Part shown: in pieces, positions 1-10,008 of the stretch | How the letters are laid out: each line of letters starts with the position of its first letter | Position numbering within the stretch: the stretch's first letter is position 1 | Assembly (NCBI RefSeq): GCF_005876855.1 | Contig: NZ_QLAE01000011.1 | Coordinates: forward strand, 62,001 to 126,000 | Source of the DNA: Stutzerimonas nosocomialis | GTDB lineage: Bacteria; Pseudomonadota; Gammaproteobacteria; Pseudomonadales; Pseudomonadaceae | Reading direction: 5' to 3' | DNA length: 64,000 nt | The notes under the pieces: model-generated | What the model saw: only the letters and a program-made list of their open reading frames with translations | Told to the model about the DNA's origin: nothing | Databases searched by the model: none | Translations under genes and position numbers: made by a program

Positions 1-2
1 AG

Positions 3-224
3 GAGCAGCATCTGGAGGGCGCCTTCGCCATGCTCTTCGAGTCGAAGGGGGAGGCGAGCAATGGCCGGCTGGACGGCGCGGCGGGCATCGTCAGCTGGCG
101 GCTGCAGAACACCGAGCGCGGCCTGCTGCTGCACTTCGTCGCCACCCGCCCGTTGCGCGCGACCCTGGACGAAGGCGAGGAGAAGGGGCGCTGGGGCCTG
201 AGGGTTTCCCTCGCGCCGCAATGA
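3..224 (+). CDS. C-terminal fragment of an unidentified protein
   Basis: The reading frame is open from the left edge of the window and stops at 222-224, so only the last 73 codons are present. The fragment ends in alternating hydrophobic and charged residues (VSWRLQNTERGLLLHFVA, then WGLRVSLAPQ), which suggests the last strands of a beta-rich domain. I do not recognise the family. It runs convergently toward ntrC and shares the hairpin terminator at 236-262 with it. The high GC at third codon positions matches the neighbouring core genes. Confidence 0.6.
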   Translation, partial: EQHLEGAFAMLFESKGEASNGRLDGAAGIVSWRLQNTERGLLLHFVATRPLRATLDEGEEKGRWGLRVSLAPQ

Positions 225-235
225 CGGCGGAAACG

Positions 236-262
236 AAAAGCCCGGCGGATGCCGGGCTTTTT
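236..262. terminator. Bidirectional intrinsic terminator
   Basis: An 11-bp stem (AAAAGCCCGGC / GCCGGGCTTTT) with a GGAT loop is flanked by an A-tract on the left and a T-tract on the right. It can therefore terminate both the plus-strand gene ending at 224 and the minus-strand ntrC ending at 273. Confidence 0.9.
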
Positions 263-272
263 CGCAGGGTGG

Positions 273-1705
<1,433 letters not shown>

Positions 1706-1709
<4 letters not shown>

Positions 1710-2788
1710 GGGGCGAGGGCTCCTTGTTCGAGCGGCAGGAAGACCGAGAAGGTGGTATGGCCGGGATGGCTCTCACACTCGATCAGACCCTGGTGCTGAC
1801 TGATGATGTTCTGGGTTATGGCCAGGCCGAGCCCGGTGCCGTCGGGGCGGCCACTGACCATCGGATAGAAGAGGGTGTTCTGCAGCTCGGCCGGGATGCC
1901 CGGCCCGTTGTCCTGGATCTCGATGCGGGTCACCAGCCGGTGGCGGATATGGCCGATGGTGAACTGGCGCAGGGTGCGGGTGCGCAGCGTGATGCGGCCG
2001 AGCCCCAGGTCGCTCTGGCTGGCCAGCGCCTGCATGGCGTTGCGCACGATGTTGAGCACCGCCTGGATCATCTGCTCGCGATCCATCAGGACTTCGGGAA
2101 TGCTCGGGTCGTAGTCGCGCACCAAAATGAGGCCACCCTGGCACTCGGCTTCGATCAGGTTGGCGACGCGCTCGAGCACTTCGTGGATGTTGGTCATCGA
2201 CAGCGACGGCAGTTTGTTCGAACCGAGCATGCGGTCGACCAGGTTACGCAGGCGGTCGGCCTCTTCGATGATCACTTCGGTGTAGTCGCGCAATTGTTCG
2301 TCGGGCAGCTCTCGGGCGAGCAGTTGCGCGGCGCCCCGGATGCCACCCAGCGGGTTCTTGATCTCGTGGGCCAGGCCGCGCACCAGCATCTTGGTGGTTT
2401 CCTGCTTGGACAGCTGGGCTTCTTCCTTGGTGATGCGCAGCAGTCGGTCGCGGGGATGCACTTCGAGCAGCAGCATGGTTTCCCGGCGGCCGAGAATCGG
2501 CGTCACCGCATAGTCCACGGTCAGGCTGTTGCCGTTTCCCGAACTCAGCACCGCCTCGCGCTTGGTGAACGGGTGGGCCTCCTGCACGGCCTGGCGCAGC
2601 GCGGCCAGGGCTTCGGGCGACTCGGTGAACAGCTCGCTGATGAACTGACCGTGGCTACGCTGTCCGCTCACCGCCAGCAGCATCTCGGCGGCCGGGTTCA
2701 TGTACTCCAGGCGCAGCTTGGAGTTGAGCAGCAGCGTCGCCGTGGTGAGATTCTCCAGCAGCAGGCTCTGTAGGGCGTCGTTGATCAT
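1706..2788 (-). CDS. ntrB: Nitrogen regulation sensor histidine kinase NtrB (NRII)
   Basis: Cytosolic kinase/phosphatase partner of NtrC, 360 residues. An N-terminal PAS domain (about 10-110, containing LEYMNPAAEMLL) is followed by the H-box GLAHEIKNPLGGIRGAAQLL and an ATPase domain with the N-box (IVRNAMQAL), DNGPGIP and GTGLGLAI motifs. There is no membrane segment, as expected for NtrB. It is the first gene of the ntrBC operon. The leader contains a sigma-54 -24/-12 element and two NtrC-like palindromes (separate entries). Confidence 0.98.
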
Positions 2789-2820
2789 GGCTTGTCTGCA
2801 TTCGGTGGATGAGCATGAAA

Positions 2821-2837
2821 TGCAAGAAGCAAACCAA
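2821..2837 (-). promoter_or_regulatory. Candidate sigma-54 promoter of ntrBC
   Basis: On the minus strand the sequence is TTGGTTTGCTTCTTGCA. It has GG and GC dinucleotides separated by exactly 10 bases, a TTGG -24 core and a perfect TTGCA -12 core. Transcription would start near 2810, about 22 bases before the ntrB ATG at 2788. The inner -24 bases (TTTG instead of CACG) are weak. Confidence 0.65.
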
Positions 2838-2891
2838 AGCGCGCCATAGCGGCGCAGGCCTGCGTAGCGCGGCGCCCCTCAAAGCGCGCGC

Positions 2892-2908
2892 TGAACCAAA
2901 ATGGTGTT
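2892..2908. promoter_or_regulatory. NtrC-like binding site, promoter-proximal (ntrBC)
   Basis: TGAACCAAAATGGTGTT reads on the minus strand as AACACCATTTTGGTTCA, close to the NtrC consensus TGCACCATTTTGGTGCA. It is centred about 90 bp upstream of the predicted sigma-54 start, a typical enhancer distance. Confidence 0.7.
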
Positions 2909-2931
2909 TGAAAGGCGGGAAAGCAAGCAGT

Positions 2932-2948
2932 TGCACCAATAAAGTGCG
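2932..2948. promoter_or_regulatory. NtrC-like binding site, promoter-distal (ntrBC)
   Basis: TGCACCAATAAAGTGCG matches both half-sites of the NtrC consensus well. Its centre lies 40 bp from that of the site at 2892-2908, about four helical turns, so two dimers could bind the same DNA face and cooperate. It sits just after the 3' end of the DUF4124 gene. Confidence 0.7.
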
Positions 2949-2956
2949 GGCGACGA

Positions 2957-3589
2957 TCAGAAAAAGGGCAGGATGCTCATGCCGCCTTTGTCCTTGGGCT
3001 TGTCCTTGATCGGACATTCGGGTCGCACGCCGTAATCATCCTTCTTGCAAGGATTGACTATGCGCTTCTGGGCCAGCGAGACGCGCCTCATGTGGAAGGG
3101 CTGGTTGGGCGTCTTTTCCAGGATGCGTCCGCCCTGGTCGATGATCTCGACCGAGATGTGGTGGGTGCCGCGATCGATGTTGCTAAGGGCGAAAACCGGG
3201 CTGCGGCCGGGCGATCCGCTGACCTGCCCGTCGAGGATCAGGCGGTAGGCATGGCCTTCCTGCAGGGCGGGATCGCTGGTGGCGGTCACGATCAGGTCGC
3301 CGGCGTTGTTGTTGATCGTCGCGTCCGGGCTGGGCACCAGAATCCGCAGCAGCCCATAGGGCAGCGCCGGTTCGGGCTTTTTGTCGGCCGCCTGGGGTGG
3401 CGGCGAGAGGCGGCGCGTCTGCGGTGCCGGCATGGCGTTGGGCGGCGTCAGTTCGATGACCTTTGCCCCCTTGGTCGGCTGGTCGGTGAAGACCCGATTG
3501 CCGTCCTGGTCGATGTAGGTATAGACCTGGGCCAGGGCCAACGGGCTGAACAGCATCAGGCACAGAAGCAGACGACGCATGGGAGTCAC
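2957..3589 (-). CDS. DUF4124 domain-containing exported protein
   Basis: 210 residues with an N-terminal signal peptide (RRLLLCLMLFSPLALAQ) followed directly by a DUF4124 segment (VYTYIDQDGNRVFTDQP), the family hallmark. A proline-rich linker follows, then a beta-sandwich-like C-terminal half (LDGQVSGSPGRSPVFALSNIDRGTHHISVEIID). It is probably periplasmic; function unknown. The start is read as GTG at 3589 because this codon overlaps the upstream stop (GTGA) and lies 8 bases after AGGG; an ATG at 3580 is the alternative. It is the tandem paralogue of the next gene and lies between glnA and ntrB, where pseudomonads commonly carry such genes. Confidence 0.9.
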   Translation of the reverse strand: MTPMRRLLLCLMLFSPLALAQVYTYIDQDGNRVFTDQPTKGAKVIELTPPNAMPAPQTRRLSPPPQAADKKPEPALPYGLLRILVPSPDATINNNAGDLIVTATSDPALQEGHAYRLILDGQVSGSPGRSPVFALSNIDRGTHHISVEIIDQGGRILEKTPNQPFHMRRVSLAQKRIVNPCKKDDYGVRPECPIKDKPKDKGGMSILPFF

Positions 3590-4155
3590 GGCCCTTTCTT
3601 GGGAGGCGCGGGCGGTGTCGGTTTCGGGCGCAGCGCCGGGCTGCTGGTGTTGACCCGCTGGATGGTGAAGGTCTCCGGCGCGCTCTGCTGGATCGAACGG
3701 CCGTCAGCCAGCACCTCGACGGCCAGGCTGTGCTCACCGCGATCGACGTTGACCAGCTGCAGCATCGGCACGTTGCTCGGTTGTCCGTAGGGTTGCCCGT
3801 CGAGCAGCAGGCGCAGGCTGTGGCCCGGGCGAAGTGCGGGCTCGAGCGATACGCCGACGCTGAAGGTGCCGTTGTTGGCGCGCAGCGCTTCCTCGTCCGG
3901 AATGCCGACCAGCGCCAGCTGCGAGTAGGGCGCGGCGGCCTTGGCCCTCTCGCTGTCCGATGGCAGCGGTGGCGGCGGGGCGGGGGTCTTGATGTCGACG
4001 GTATTGGTGGGCGGCAGCTCGACCGACTCCGCGCTCACGCCGTCCGGCGGCTGGTTGGTGAAGACCGTGTTGCCGTTGGCATCCGTGTATTTGTAGATCT
4101 GTGCCGCGGCTGGCAGGGCCGCGAGCAGCATCAGGCTGGCGAGCAGGGCGCGCAT
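3586..4155 (-). CDS. DUF4124 domain-containing exported protein (paralogue)
   Basis: 189 residues: signal peptide (MRALLASLMLLAALPAAAQ), DUF4124 motif (IYKYTDANGNTVFTNQPP), a proline-rich linker, and a C-terminal domain resembling its downstream paralogue (LLLDGQPYGQPSNVPMLQLV, NVDRGEHSLAVEVL). The frame is open further upstream, but the ATG at 4155 is chosen because GGGAG lies 7 bases before it and the signal peptide begins there. The two paralogues overlap by 4 bp and form one operon, consistent with an ancient tandem duplication. Function unknown. Confidence 0.9.
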   Translation of the reverse strand: MRALLASLMLLAALPAAAQIYKYTDANGNTVFTNQPPDGVSAESVELPPTNTVDIKTPAPPPPLPSDSERAKAAAPYSQLALVGIPDEEALRANNGTFSVGVSLEPALRPGHSLRLLLDGQPYGQPSNVPMLQLVNVDRGEHSLAVEVLADGRSIQQSAPETFTIQRVNTSSPALRPKPTPPAPPKKGP

Positions 4156-4263
4156 GTCCGGTCTCCCGTCGAGGTGAGTGGCTAAGATTGCACCGGCACC
4201 GTTCGCTGGCAAGCGCAACGACATGGCGGTGTGAGCCCGTGCCCGTTGTCCGGCGCAAACGAA

Positions 4264-4287
4264 AGAGGCCTCCCGAAGGAGGCCTCT
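4264..4287 (-). terminator. Intrinsic terminator after glnA
   Basis: A perfect 10-bp inverted repeat (AGAGGCCTCC / GGAGGCCTCT) with a CGAA loop lies 22 bp past the glnA stop. The minus-strand exit is followed by TTTCGTTTG, a modest T-rich tract. Confidence 0.8.
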
Positions 4288-4309
4288 CGTCACGCGTGTG
4301 CCGCCGGGA

Positions 4310-5713
4310 TCAGACGCTGTAGTACAGGTCGTATTCGAGCGGGTGTACGAAGGTGCGGACCTTGATTTCCTCGGCCGCCTTCAGCTCGATGTAGGCGTCG
4401 ATGAACTCGTCGGTGAACACGCCGCCCTTGGTCAGGAACGCGCGGTCGGCGTCCAGGGATTCCAGGGCTTCCTTCAGGCTGCCGCAAACCTGCGGGATGT
4501 TGGCCGCTTCTTCCGGCGGCAGGTCGTACAGGTTCTTGTCGGCGGCATCGCCGGGGTGGATCTTGTTCTGGATACCGTCCAGGCCGGCCATCAGCAGGGC
4601 AGCGAAGGCCAGGTAGGGGTTGGCAGCCGGATCCGGGAAACGCGCCTCGATGCGGCGGGCCTTCGGGCTCGACACGTACGGGATGCGGATCGAGGCGGAA
4701 CGGTTACGGGCCGAGTAGGCCAGCATCACCGGTGCTTCGAAGCCCGGGACCAGACGCTTGTAGGAGTTGGTCGACGGGTTGGTGAAGCCGTTCAGCGCCT
4801 TGCCGTGCTTGATGATGCCGCCGATGAAGTACAGGGCGGTATCGGACAGGCCGGCATAGCCTTCACCGGCGAAGGTGTTCTTGCCGTCCTTGGAGATCGA
4901 GATGTGCACGTGCATGCCCGAGCCGTTGTCGCCATAAAGCGGCTTGGGCATGAAGGTCACGGTCTTGCCGTAGGCGTCGGCGACGTTGTGCACGCAGTAC
5001 TTGAGGGTCTGGACTTCGTCGGCCTTGGCCACCAGCGTGTTGAACTTCACGCCGATTTCGTTCTGGCCGGCAGTCGCCACTTCATGGTGGTGAACTTCCA
5101 CGACCAGGCCCATTTCTTCCAGGGCGTTGCACATGGCGGTACGGATTTCGTGGTCGTGATCGACCGGCGGTACCGGGAAGTAGCCGCCCTTGACGCCCGG
5201 ACGGTGGCCCTTGTTGCCGCCGTCGATGTCGGCATCGGTGTTCCAGGAAGCCTGCTCGGAGAAGATCTTGAACATCGAGCCGGAGATGTCGGACTTGAAC
5301 TTCACTTCGTCGAAGATGAAGAACTCCGGCTCCGGGCCGACGAATACGGTGTCGCCGATGCCGGTCGACTTGAGGAATTCCTCGGCGCGCTTGGCGATGC
5401 CGCGCGGGTCGCGCTCGTAGCCCTGCATGGTCGAAGGCTCGATGATGTCGCAGACCAGGATCAGGGTCGGCTCTTCGGTGAACGGGTCCAGCACCGCGGT
5501 GCTGTCGTCCGGCATCAGGATCATGTCGGAGGCTTCGATGCCCTTCCAGCCAGCGATGGAGGAACCGTCGAACATCTTGCCGTGCTCGAAGAAATCGTCG
5601 TCGGCGTCGCGAGCCGGCATGGTCACGTGCTGCTGCTTGCCTTTGGTGTCCGTGAAGCGCAGATCAATCCACTTCACATCGTAATCTTTGATCAGTTGAA
5701 GCGACTTCGACAT
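4310..5713 (-). CDS. glnA: Glutamine synthetase type I
   Basis: ATP-dependent ligation of ammonia to glutamate; cytosolic dodecamer; 467 residues, normal for GSI-beta. The beta-Grasp N-domain begins [20 protein letters not shown]. Catalytic signatures include the [10 protein letters not shown] region and [10 protein letters not shown]. The adenylylation tyrosine is in NLYDLPPEE (about residue 396), so activity should be tuned by GlnE. The ATG at 5713 is preceded by GGAG; the upstream in-frame extension is leader sequence. The leader has an excellent sigma-54 promoter and upstream NtrC sites, so transcription should rise under nitrogen limitation. Confidence 0.99.
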   Translation of the reverse strand: MSKSLQLIKDYDVKWIDLRFTDTKGKQQHVTMPARDADDDFFEHGKMFDGSSIAGWKGIEASDMILMPDDSTAVLDPFTEEPTLILVCDIIEPSTMQGYERDPRGIAKRAEEFLKSTGIGDTVFVGPEPEFFIFDEVKFKSDISGSMFKIFSEQASWNTDADIDGGNKGHRPGVKGGYFPVPPVDHDHEIRTAMCNALEEMGLVVEVHHHEVATAGQNEIGVKFNTLVAKADEVQTLKYCVHNVADAYGKTVTFMPKPLYGDNGSGMHVHISISKDGKNTFAGEGYAGLSDTALYFIGGIIKHGKALNGFTNPSTNSYKRLVPGFEAPVMLAYSARNRSASIRIPYVSSPKARRIEARFPDPAANPYLAFAALLMAGLDGIQNKIHPGDAADKNLYDLPPEEAANIPQVCGSLKEALESLDADRAFLTKGGVFTDEFIDAYIELKAAEEIKVRTFVHPLEYDLYYSV

Positions 5714-5804
5714 GGTTTTCTCCAAGTGGTGGAAGCATGGCAGAGCTTCCGAATCAGGATGAAGCCGGCGGGATGTTCCGCCAAGGCAACCTGCCTCACA
5801 AGGG

Positions 5805-5821
5805 AGCAAATTGCATGCCAG
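5805..5821 (-). promoter_or_regulatory. Sigma-54 promoter of glnA
   Basis: The minus strand reads CTGGCATGCAATTTGCT. It has TGGCA at -24, TTGC at -12 and exactly 10 bases between GG and GC, close to the full consensus. The predicted start is near 5794, giving a leader of about 80 nt before the ATG at 5713. Confidence 0.85.
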
Positions 5822-5893
5822 TGCCCAAGGTTGGGTCCGAGCCCGCTAAAACGGGCTGGAACGCGGCAGGCAGCCCCATAAAGGCTCCGCATA

Positions 5894-5941
5894 TGCACTG
5901 TATTAGTGCGTAATTCTGCATTTTTGTTCTTAAATGGTGCG
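5894..5941. promoter_or_regulatory. NtrC enhancer of glnA (two sites)
   Basis: TGCACTGTATTAGTGCG (5894-5910) is a clear NtrC palindrome. A second site (5925-5941) has a good right half, TGGTGCG, and a weak left half. The centres are about 31 bp apart and lie about 108 and 139 bp upstream of the predicted sigma-54 start. This is the geometry known for the enteric glnAp2 enhancer. Confidence 0.8.
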
Positions 5942-6038
5942 TTGCTGACCCGCTGATGAAAGTTGATTAAAGGTTGATCACTTTCCGCTATACTCCGCCC
6001 CCCTCTTTTTTCGTCGTGCAGACGCCTTCTGTTTCCCC

Positions 6039-7526
6039 ATGAAGCTGATCGTCAAGGTTTTCCCCGAAATCACCATCAAGAGCCGGCCCGTGCGCAAGCG
6101 GTTCATTCGCCAGCTGGCGAAGAACATCCGTGCCGTGCTGCGTGATCTCGATCCCGCGCTCTCGGTGGACGGCGAGTGGGACAACCTCGAGGTGGAAACC
6201 GCTGTCACCGAGCCCAGGACGCTGCGCGAGATGATCGAGCGGCTGCGCTGCACGCCGGGCATCGGCCATTTCCTGGAAGTGCACGAATATCCGCTGGGCG
6301 ACCTCGACGACATCGTCGAGAAGTGCAAGGCGTATTACGCCGACCGTCTGCCCGGCAAGATCTTCGCGGTGCGCTGCAAGCGCGCCGGCAAGCACCCCTT
6401 CAGCTCGATGGACGTCGAGCGCCACGTCGGCAGCCAGCTGCGCCAGCAGTGCGGGGCCGCGGGCATCTCGCTCAAGGAGCCCGAGGTGCAGGTGCGCATG
6501 GAGATTCGCGACCAGCGCCTGTTCGTCGTTCATCGCCAGCACGACAGCGTCGGCGGCTATCCGCTGGGCGCGCTGGAGCAGACCCTGGTACTGATGTCCG
6601 GCGGTTTCGACTCGACCGTGGCGGCCTATCAGATGATGAGCCGCGGCCTGCTGACCCATTTCTGCTTCTTCAACCTGGGCGGGCGCGCCCATGAGCTGGG
6701 CGTGATGGAAGTCGCCCACTATCTGTGGAAGAAGTTCGGCAGCTCCCACCGTGTGCTGTTCATCAGCGTGCCGTTCGAGGAAGTGGTCGGCGAGATTCTC
6801 GAGAAGGTCGACAACAGCCAGATGGGCGTGGTCCTCAAGCGCATGATGCTGCGCGCCGCGACGCAGGTCGCCGAGCGCCTGCAGATCGACGCGCTGGTCA
6901 CCGGCGAGGCGATTTCCCAGGTCTCCAGCCAGACGCTGCCCAACCTCTCGGTGATCGACTCGGCGACCGACATGCTGGTGCTGCGTCCGCTGGTCGCCAG
7001 CCACAAGCAGGACATCATCGACACCGCGACCGCCATCGGCACGGCCGAATTCGCCCGCCACATGCCCGAGTACTGCGGGGTCATCTCGGTCAATCCGACC
7101 ACCCGCGCCAAGCGGGCCCGCATCGAATACGAAGAAAAGCAGTTCGACATGGCGATTCTCCAGCATGCGCTGGACAACGCCCGCCAGGTGTCCATCGACC
7201 GGGTGATCGACGAACTGGGCAAGGACCTGCCGATCGAGGAAGTGCGCGAAGCGCTGCCCGGGCAGGTGATCCTCGACATTCGTCACCCCGACAGCACCGA
7301 GGACGAACCCCTCCAGCTGCCGGGCATCGAAGTACAACCGGTGCCTTTCTACGCGCTCAACAGCCGCTTCAAGGAGCTGGATGAAAACCGCCAGTACCTG
7401 CTGTACTGCGATAAAGGTGTCATGAGCCGCCTGCATGCTCATCACCTGGTGAGCGAAGGGCATCAGAACGTGCGGGTCTATCGACCTGCGAGCTCGAAGC
7501 CTGAAGCGGGAAGCGGGAAGCCATGA
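6039..7526 (+). CDS. thiI: tRNA 4-thiouridine / thiazole sulfurtransferase ThiI
   Basis: Transfers persulfide sulfur to U8 of tRNA and supplies sulfur for thiamin thiazole. 495 residues: ferredoxin-like and THUMP domains (about 1-165), PP-loop ATPase ([15 protein letters not shown], about 185-200), and a C-terminal rhodanese domain. The two working cysteines are visible in MPEYCGVIS and [10 protein letters not shown]. It is divergent from glnA. The natural end looks like VRVYRP; the last residues ([12 protein letters not shown]) are encoded by a run of 7-bp repeats, so the ORF has probably been lengthened by repeat sequence. Confidence 0.97.
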   Translation: MKLIVKVFPEITIKSRPVRKRFIRQLAKNIRAVLRDLDPALSVDGEWDNLEVETAVTEPRTLREMIERLRCTPGIGHFLEVHEYPLGDLDDIVEKCKAYYADRLPGKIFAVRCKRAGKHPFSSMDVERHVGSQLRQQCGAAGISLKEPEVQVRMEIRDQRLFVVHRQHDSVGGYPLGALEQTLVLMSGGFDSTVAAYQMMSRGLLTHFCFFNLGGRAHELGVMEVAHYLWKKFGSSHRVLFISVPFEEVVGEILEKVDNSQMGVVLKRMMLRAATQVAERLQIDALVTGEAISQVSSQTLPNLSVIDSATDMLVLRPLVASHKQDIIDTATAIGTAEFARHMPEYCGVISVNPTTRAKRARIEYEEKQFDMAILQHALDNARQVSIDRVIDELGKDLPIEEVREALPGQVILDIRHPDSTEDEPLQLPGIEVQPVPFYALNSRFKELDENRQYLLYCDKGVMSRLHAHHLVSEGHQNVRVYRPASSKPEAGSGKP

Positions 7527-7638
7527 GCAATCGTCCTGCCAATTGCGTCATCATCCGCCGCAAGCAGCCCCCCGATGCTGGCCTTTATATTTCTGTCTTT
7601 ACTTCTAGCTTTCAGCTTCAAGCTTCCAGCTTTCATTT
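7491..7638. repeat. Two oppositely oriented 7-bp repeat arrays
   Basis: Array 1 (7491-7522) is built of imperfect GAAGCNG heptads and encodes the extra C-terminus of ThiI. Array 2 (7601-7638) reads on the opposite strand as the same type of heptads (GAAGCTTGAAGCTGAAAGC). The two arrays face each other across about 80 bp and end 12 bp before the typA start, so the typA leader could form a long imperfect hairpin. Confidence 0.7.
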
Positions 7639-7650
7639 AGGAAACACACA

Positions 7651-9471
7651 GTGATCGAGAATCTACGCAACATCGCCATCATCGCCCACGTCGACCATGG
7701 CAAGACCACCCTCGTCGACAAGCTGCTCAAGCTGTCCGGCACCCTTGACCGCAAGGAAGCCGAAAGCGAGCGCGTGATGGACTCCAACGACCAGGAAAAG
7801 GAACGTGGCATCACCATCCTGGCCAAGAACACCGCGCTGAAGTGGAAGGACTACAGCATCAACATCGTCGACACCCCCGGCCACGCCGACTTCGGTGGCG
7901 AGGTGGAGCGCGTGATGAGCATGGTCGACTCCGTGCTGCTGGTGGTCGACGCCCAGGACGGCCCCATGCCGCAGACCCGCTTCGTGACCCAGAAGGCCTT
8001 CAAGGCCGGCCTGCGTCCGATCGTGGTGGTGAACAAGATCGACCGTCCCGGCGCGCGCCCTGACTGGGTCATCGACCAGATCTTCGACCTGTTCGACAAC
8101 CTCGGCGCCACCGACGAGCAGCTCGACTTCCCGATCGTCTACGCCAGCGCCCTGAACGGCATCGCCGGCATGGACCACGAGAAGATGGACGACAACATGG
8201 ACGCCCTGTTCCAGGCGATCATCGACCACGTCCCGGCACCGGTCGTCGACTCCAACGGCCCGTTCCAGATGCAGATCTCCCAGCTGGACTACAACAGCTT
8301 CCTCGGCGTGATCGGCATCGGCCGCATCGCCCGCGGCAAGATCAAATCCAACACCCCGGTGGTCGCCGTCGACGCCAAGGGCAACAAGCGTAACGGCCGC
8401 ATCCTCAAGATCATGGGTCACCACGGCCTGCAGCGCGTGGAAGTGGCCGAAGCCGAGGCGGGCGACATCGTCTGCGTCAGCGGCATGGACGAGTTGTTCA
8501 TCTCCGACACCCTGTGCGACCCGCAGGCCGTCGAAGCACTGCCACCGCTGACCGTCGACCAGCCGACCGTGAGCATGACCTTCCAGGTCAACGACTCGCC
8601 GTTCGCCGGCAAGGAAGGCAAGTTCGTCACCAGCCGCAACATCAAGGACCGTCTGGAGAAGGAGCTGCTGCACAACGTCGCGCTGCGCGTCGAGCAGGGC
8701 GATTCCCCGGAGAAGTTCAAGGTGTCGGGCCGCGGTGAACTGCACCTGTCCGTACTGATAGAGACCATGCGCCGCGAAGGCTTCGAACTGGCCGTGGGCC
8801 GTCCGGAAGTGGTCATCATCGAGAACGAGGCCGGCGAGAAACAGGAGCCGTACGAGAACGTCACCATCGACATCGAAGAGCAGCATCAGGGCTCGGTGAT
8901 GGAGCAGATGGGCCTGCGCAAGGGCGATCTGTCCAACATGATCCCCGACGGCAAGGGCCGCGTGCGCCTGGAGTACACCATCCCGGCGCGCGGCCTGATC
9001 GGCTTCCGCAACAACTTTCTGACCCTGACCTCGGGCACCGGCATCCTGACCTCGACCTTCAGCCACTACGGCCCGATCAAGGCCGGCGAAGTGACCAACC
9101 GCCAGAACGGCGTGCTGGTCTCGATGGCCACCGGTACCGCGCTGACCTACTCGCTGGAAACCCTGCAGAGCCGCGGCAAGCTGTTCCTCGGCCCTGGCGA
9201 CGAGATCTACGAAGGCCAGCTGGCCGGCATCAACAGCCGCGACAACGACCTGGTGATCAACCCCACCAAAGGCAAGAAGCTCGACAACATGCGCGCTTCG
9301 GGCAAGGACGAAGTCATCGCCCTGGTTCCGCCGATCCGCTTCACCCTGGAGCAGGCGCTGGAATTCATCGCCGACGACGAGCTGGTGGAAGTGACCCCCA
9401 AGTCCATCCGCCTGCGCAAGAAGCTGCTCAACGAGAACGACCGCAAGCGCTACGAGCGCGCCAAGGTCTGA
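7651..9471 (+). CDS. typA: Ribosome-associated GTPase TypA/BipA
   Basis: Translational GTPase related to EF-G/LepA that binds the 70S ribosome and helps subunit assembly under stress and cold. 606 residues, the expected length. Motifs: G1 [10 protein letters not shown]2 region [11 protein letters not shown]3 DTPGHADF, G4 [10 protein letters not shown], then EF-G-like domains and the TypA-specific C-terminal domain ([15 protein letters not shown]). The start is a GTG at 7651, supported by the AGGAAA ribosome-binding site and by homology running to the first residue ([16 protein letters not shown]). Confidence 0.98.
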   Translation: MIENLRNIAIIAHVDHGKTTLVDKLLKLSGTLDRKEAESERVMDSNDQEKERGITILAKNTALKWKDYSINIVDTPGHADFGGEVERVMSMVDSVLLVVDAQDGPMPQTRFVTQKAFKAGLRPIVVVNKIDRPGARPDWVIDQIFDLFDNLGATDEQLDFPIVYASALNGIAGMDHEKMDDNMDALFQAIIDHVPAPVVDSNGPFQMQISQLDYNSFLGVIGIGRIARGKIKSNTPVVAVDAKGNKRNGRILKIMGHHGLQRVEVAEAEAGDIVCVSGMDELFISDTLCDPQAVEALPPLTVDQPTVSMTFQVNDSPFAGKEGKFVTSRNIKDRLEKELLHNVALRVEQGDSPEKFKVSGRGELHLSVLIETMRREGFELAVGRPEVVIIENEAGEKQEPYENVTIDIEEQHQGSVMEQMGLRKGDLSNMIPDGKGRVRLEYTIPARGLIGFRNNFLTLTSGTGILTSTFSHYGPIKAGEVTNRQNGVLVSMATGTALTYSLETLQSRGKLFLGPGDEIYEGQLAGINSRDNDLVINPTKGKKLDNMRASGKDEVIALVPPIRFTLEQALEFIADDELVEVTPKSIRLRKKLLNENDRKRYERAKV

Positions 9472-9488
9472 TCGACGGGTGAATGAGA

Positions 9489-9514
9489 AAGCCGACCCTG
9501 GGGTCGGCTTTTTT
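9489..9514 (+). terminator. Intrinsic terminator after typA
   Basis: A 9-bp stem AAGCCGACC / GGTCGGCTT is followed by six T residues, 18 bp after the typA stop. Confidence 0.92.
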
Positions 9515-10008
9515 GTGTCTGGAGAAATGCTGTCACTGACATGAGGTGAGGCGCAAAGCTCAGCAAGCGAGAGGAACGGGGTCCGGTCTTGTTGAGGTGG
9601 TAGGTCACGGGCGTCCGGCCCGTCCTTTACCCAGCAAGGAAAGGGCGTGGTATCTAGACGATCACCGCTCCCTCAGTGGTTGGGCTCGCCATGCGATTTC
9701 ATTCCTACCAAAGAAGGTGCCTGATATGAGTTCACTCCCAGAGCGATCGGGCCCGCAACGGCCGGGTTTGTGCAAATTCGCTCCCACAGTGAATGGGCCG
9801 GCATGCGAGTCTACTTGTCCATAAAGCGCCTACAGCGATCCCAAAAGCGCTCTCTCCCAATAGTTCCCCAGGCACCCGAGCCAATTTCGAAAAATGTGAT
9901 TCGCTTGGCGCTGCAGGGTGGCTAAGGCGATGCTCGGCCGTTGCCGCTGTCGCGGCATAACGCCATCATTGCGCGCTTTCCCGAATACCAAACCAAGGAC
10001 TGGTTGCG
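9515..10008. other. Gene-poor stretch upstream of the cdiBA locus
   Basis: About 490 bp without a convincing gene. A 92-codon open frame at 9546-9824 lacks a ribosome-binding site, recognisable domain and normal codon use. The GC is visibly more mixed than in the core genes. This stretch must contain the cdiB promoter, but I cannot place it. It probably marks the left edge of the accessory island. Confidence 0.5.

Noticed and set aside
9546-9824. 92-codon frame between typA and cdiB
   Set aside because: No ribosome-binding site, no domain, atypical codons; probably non-coding.
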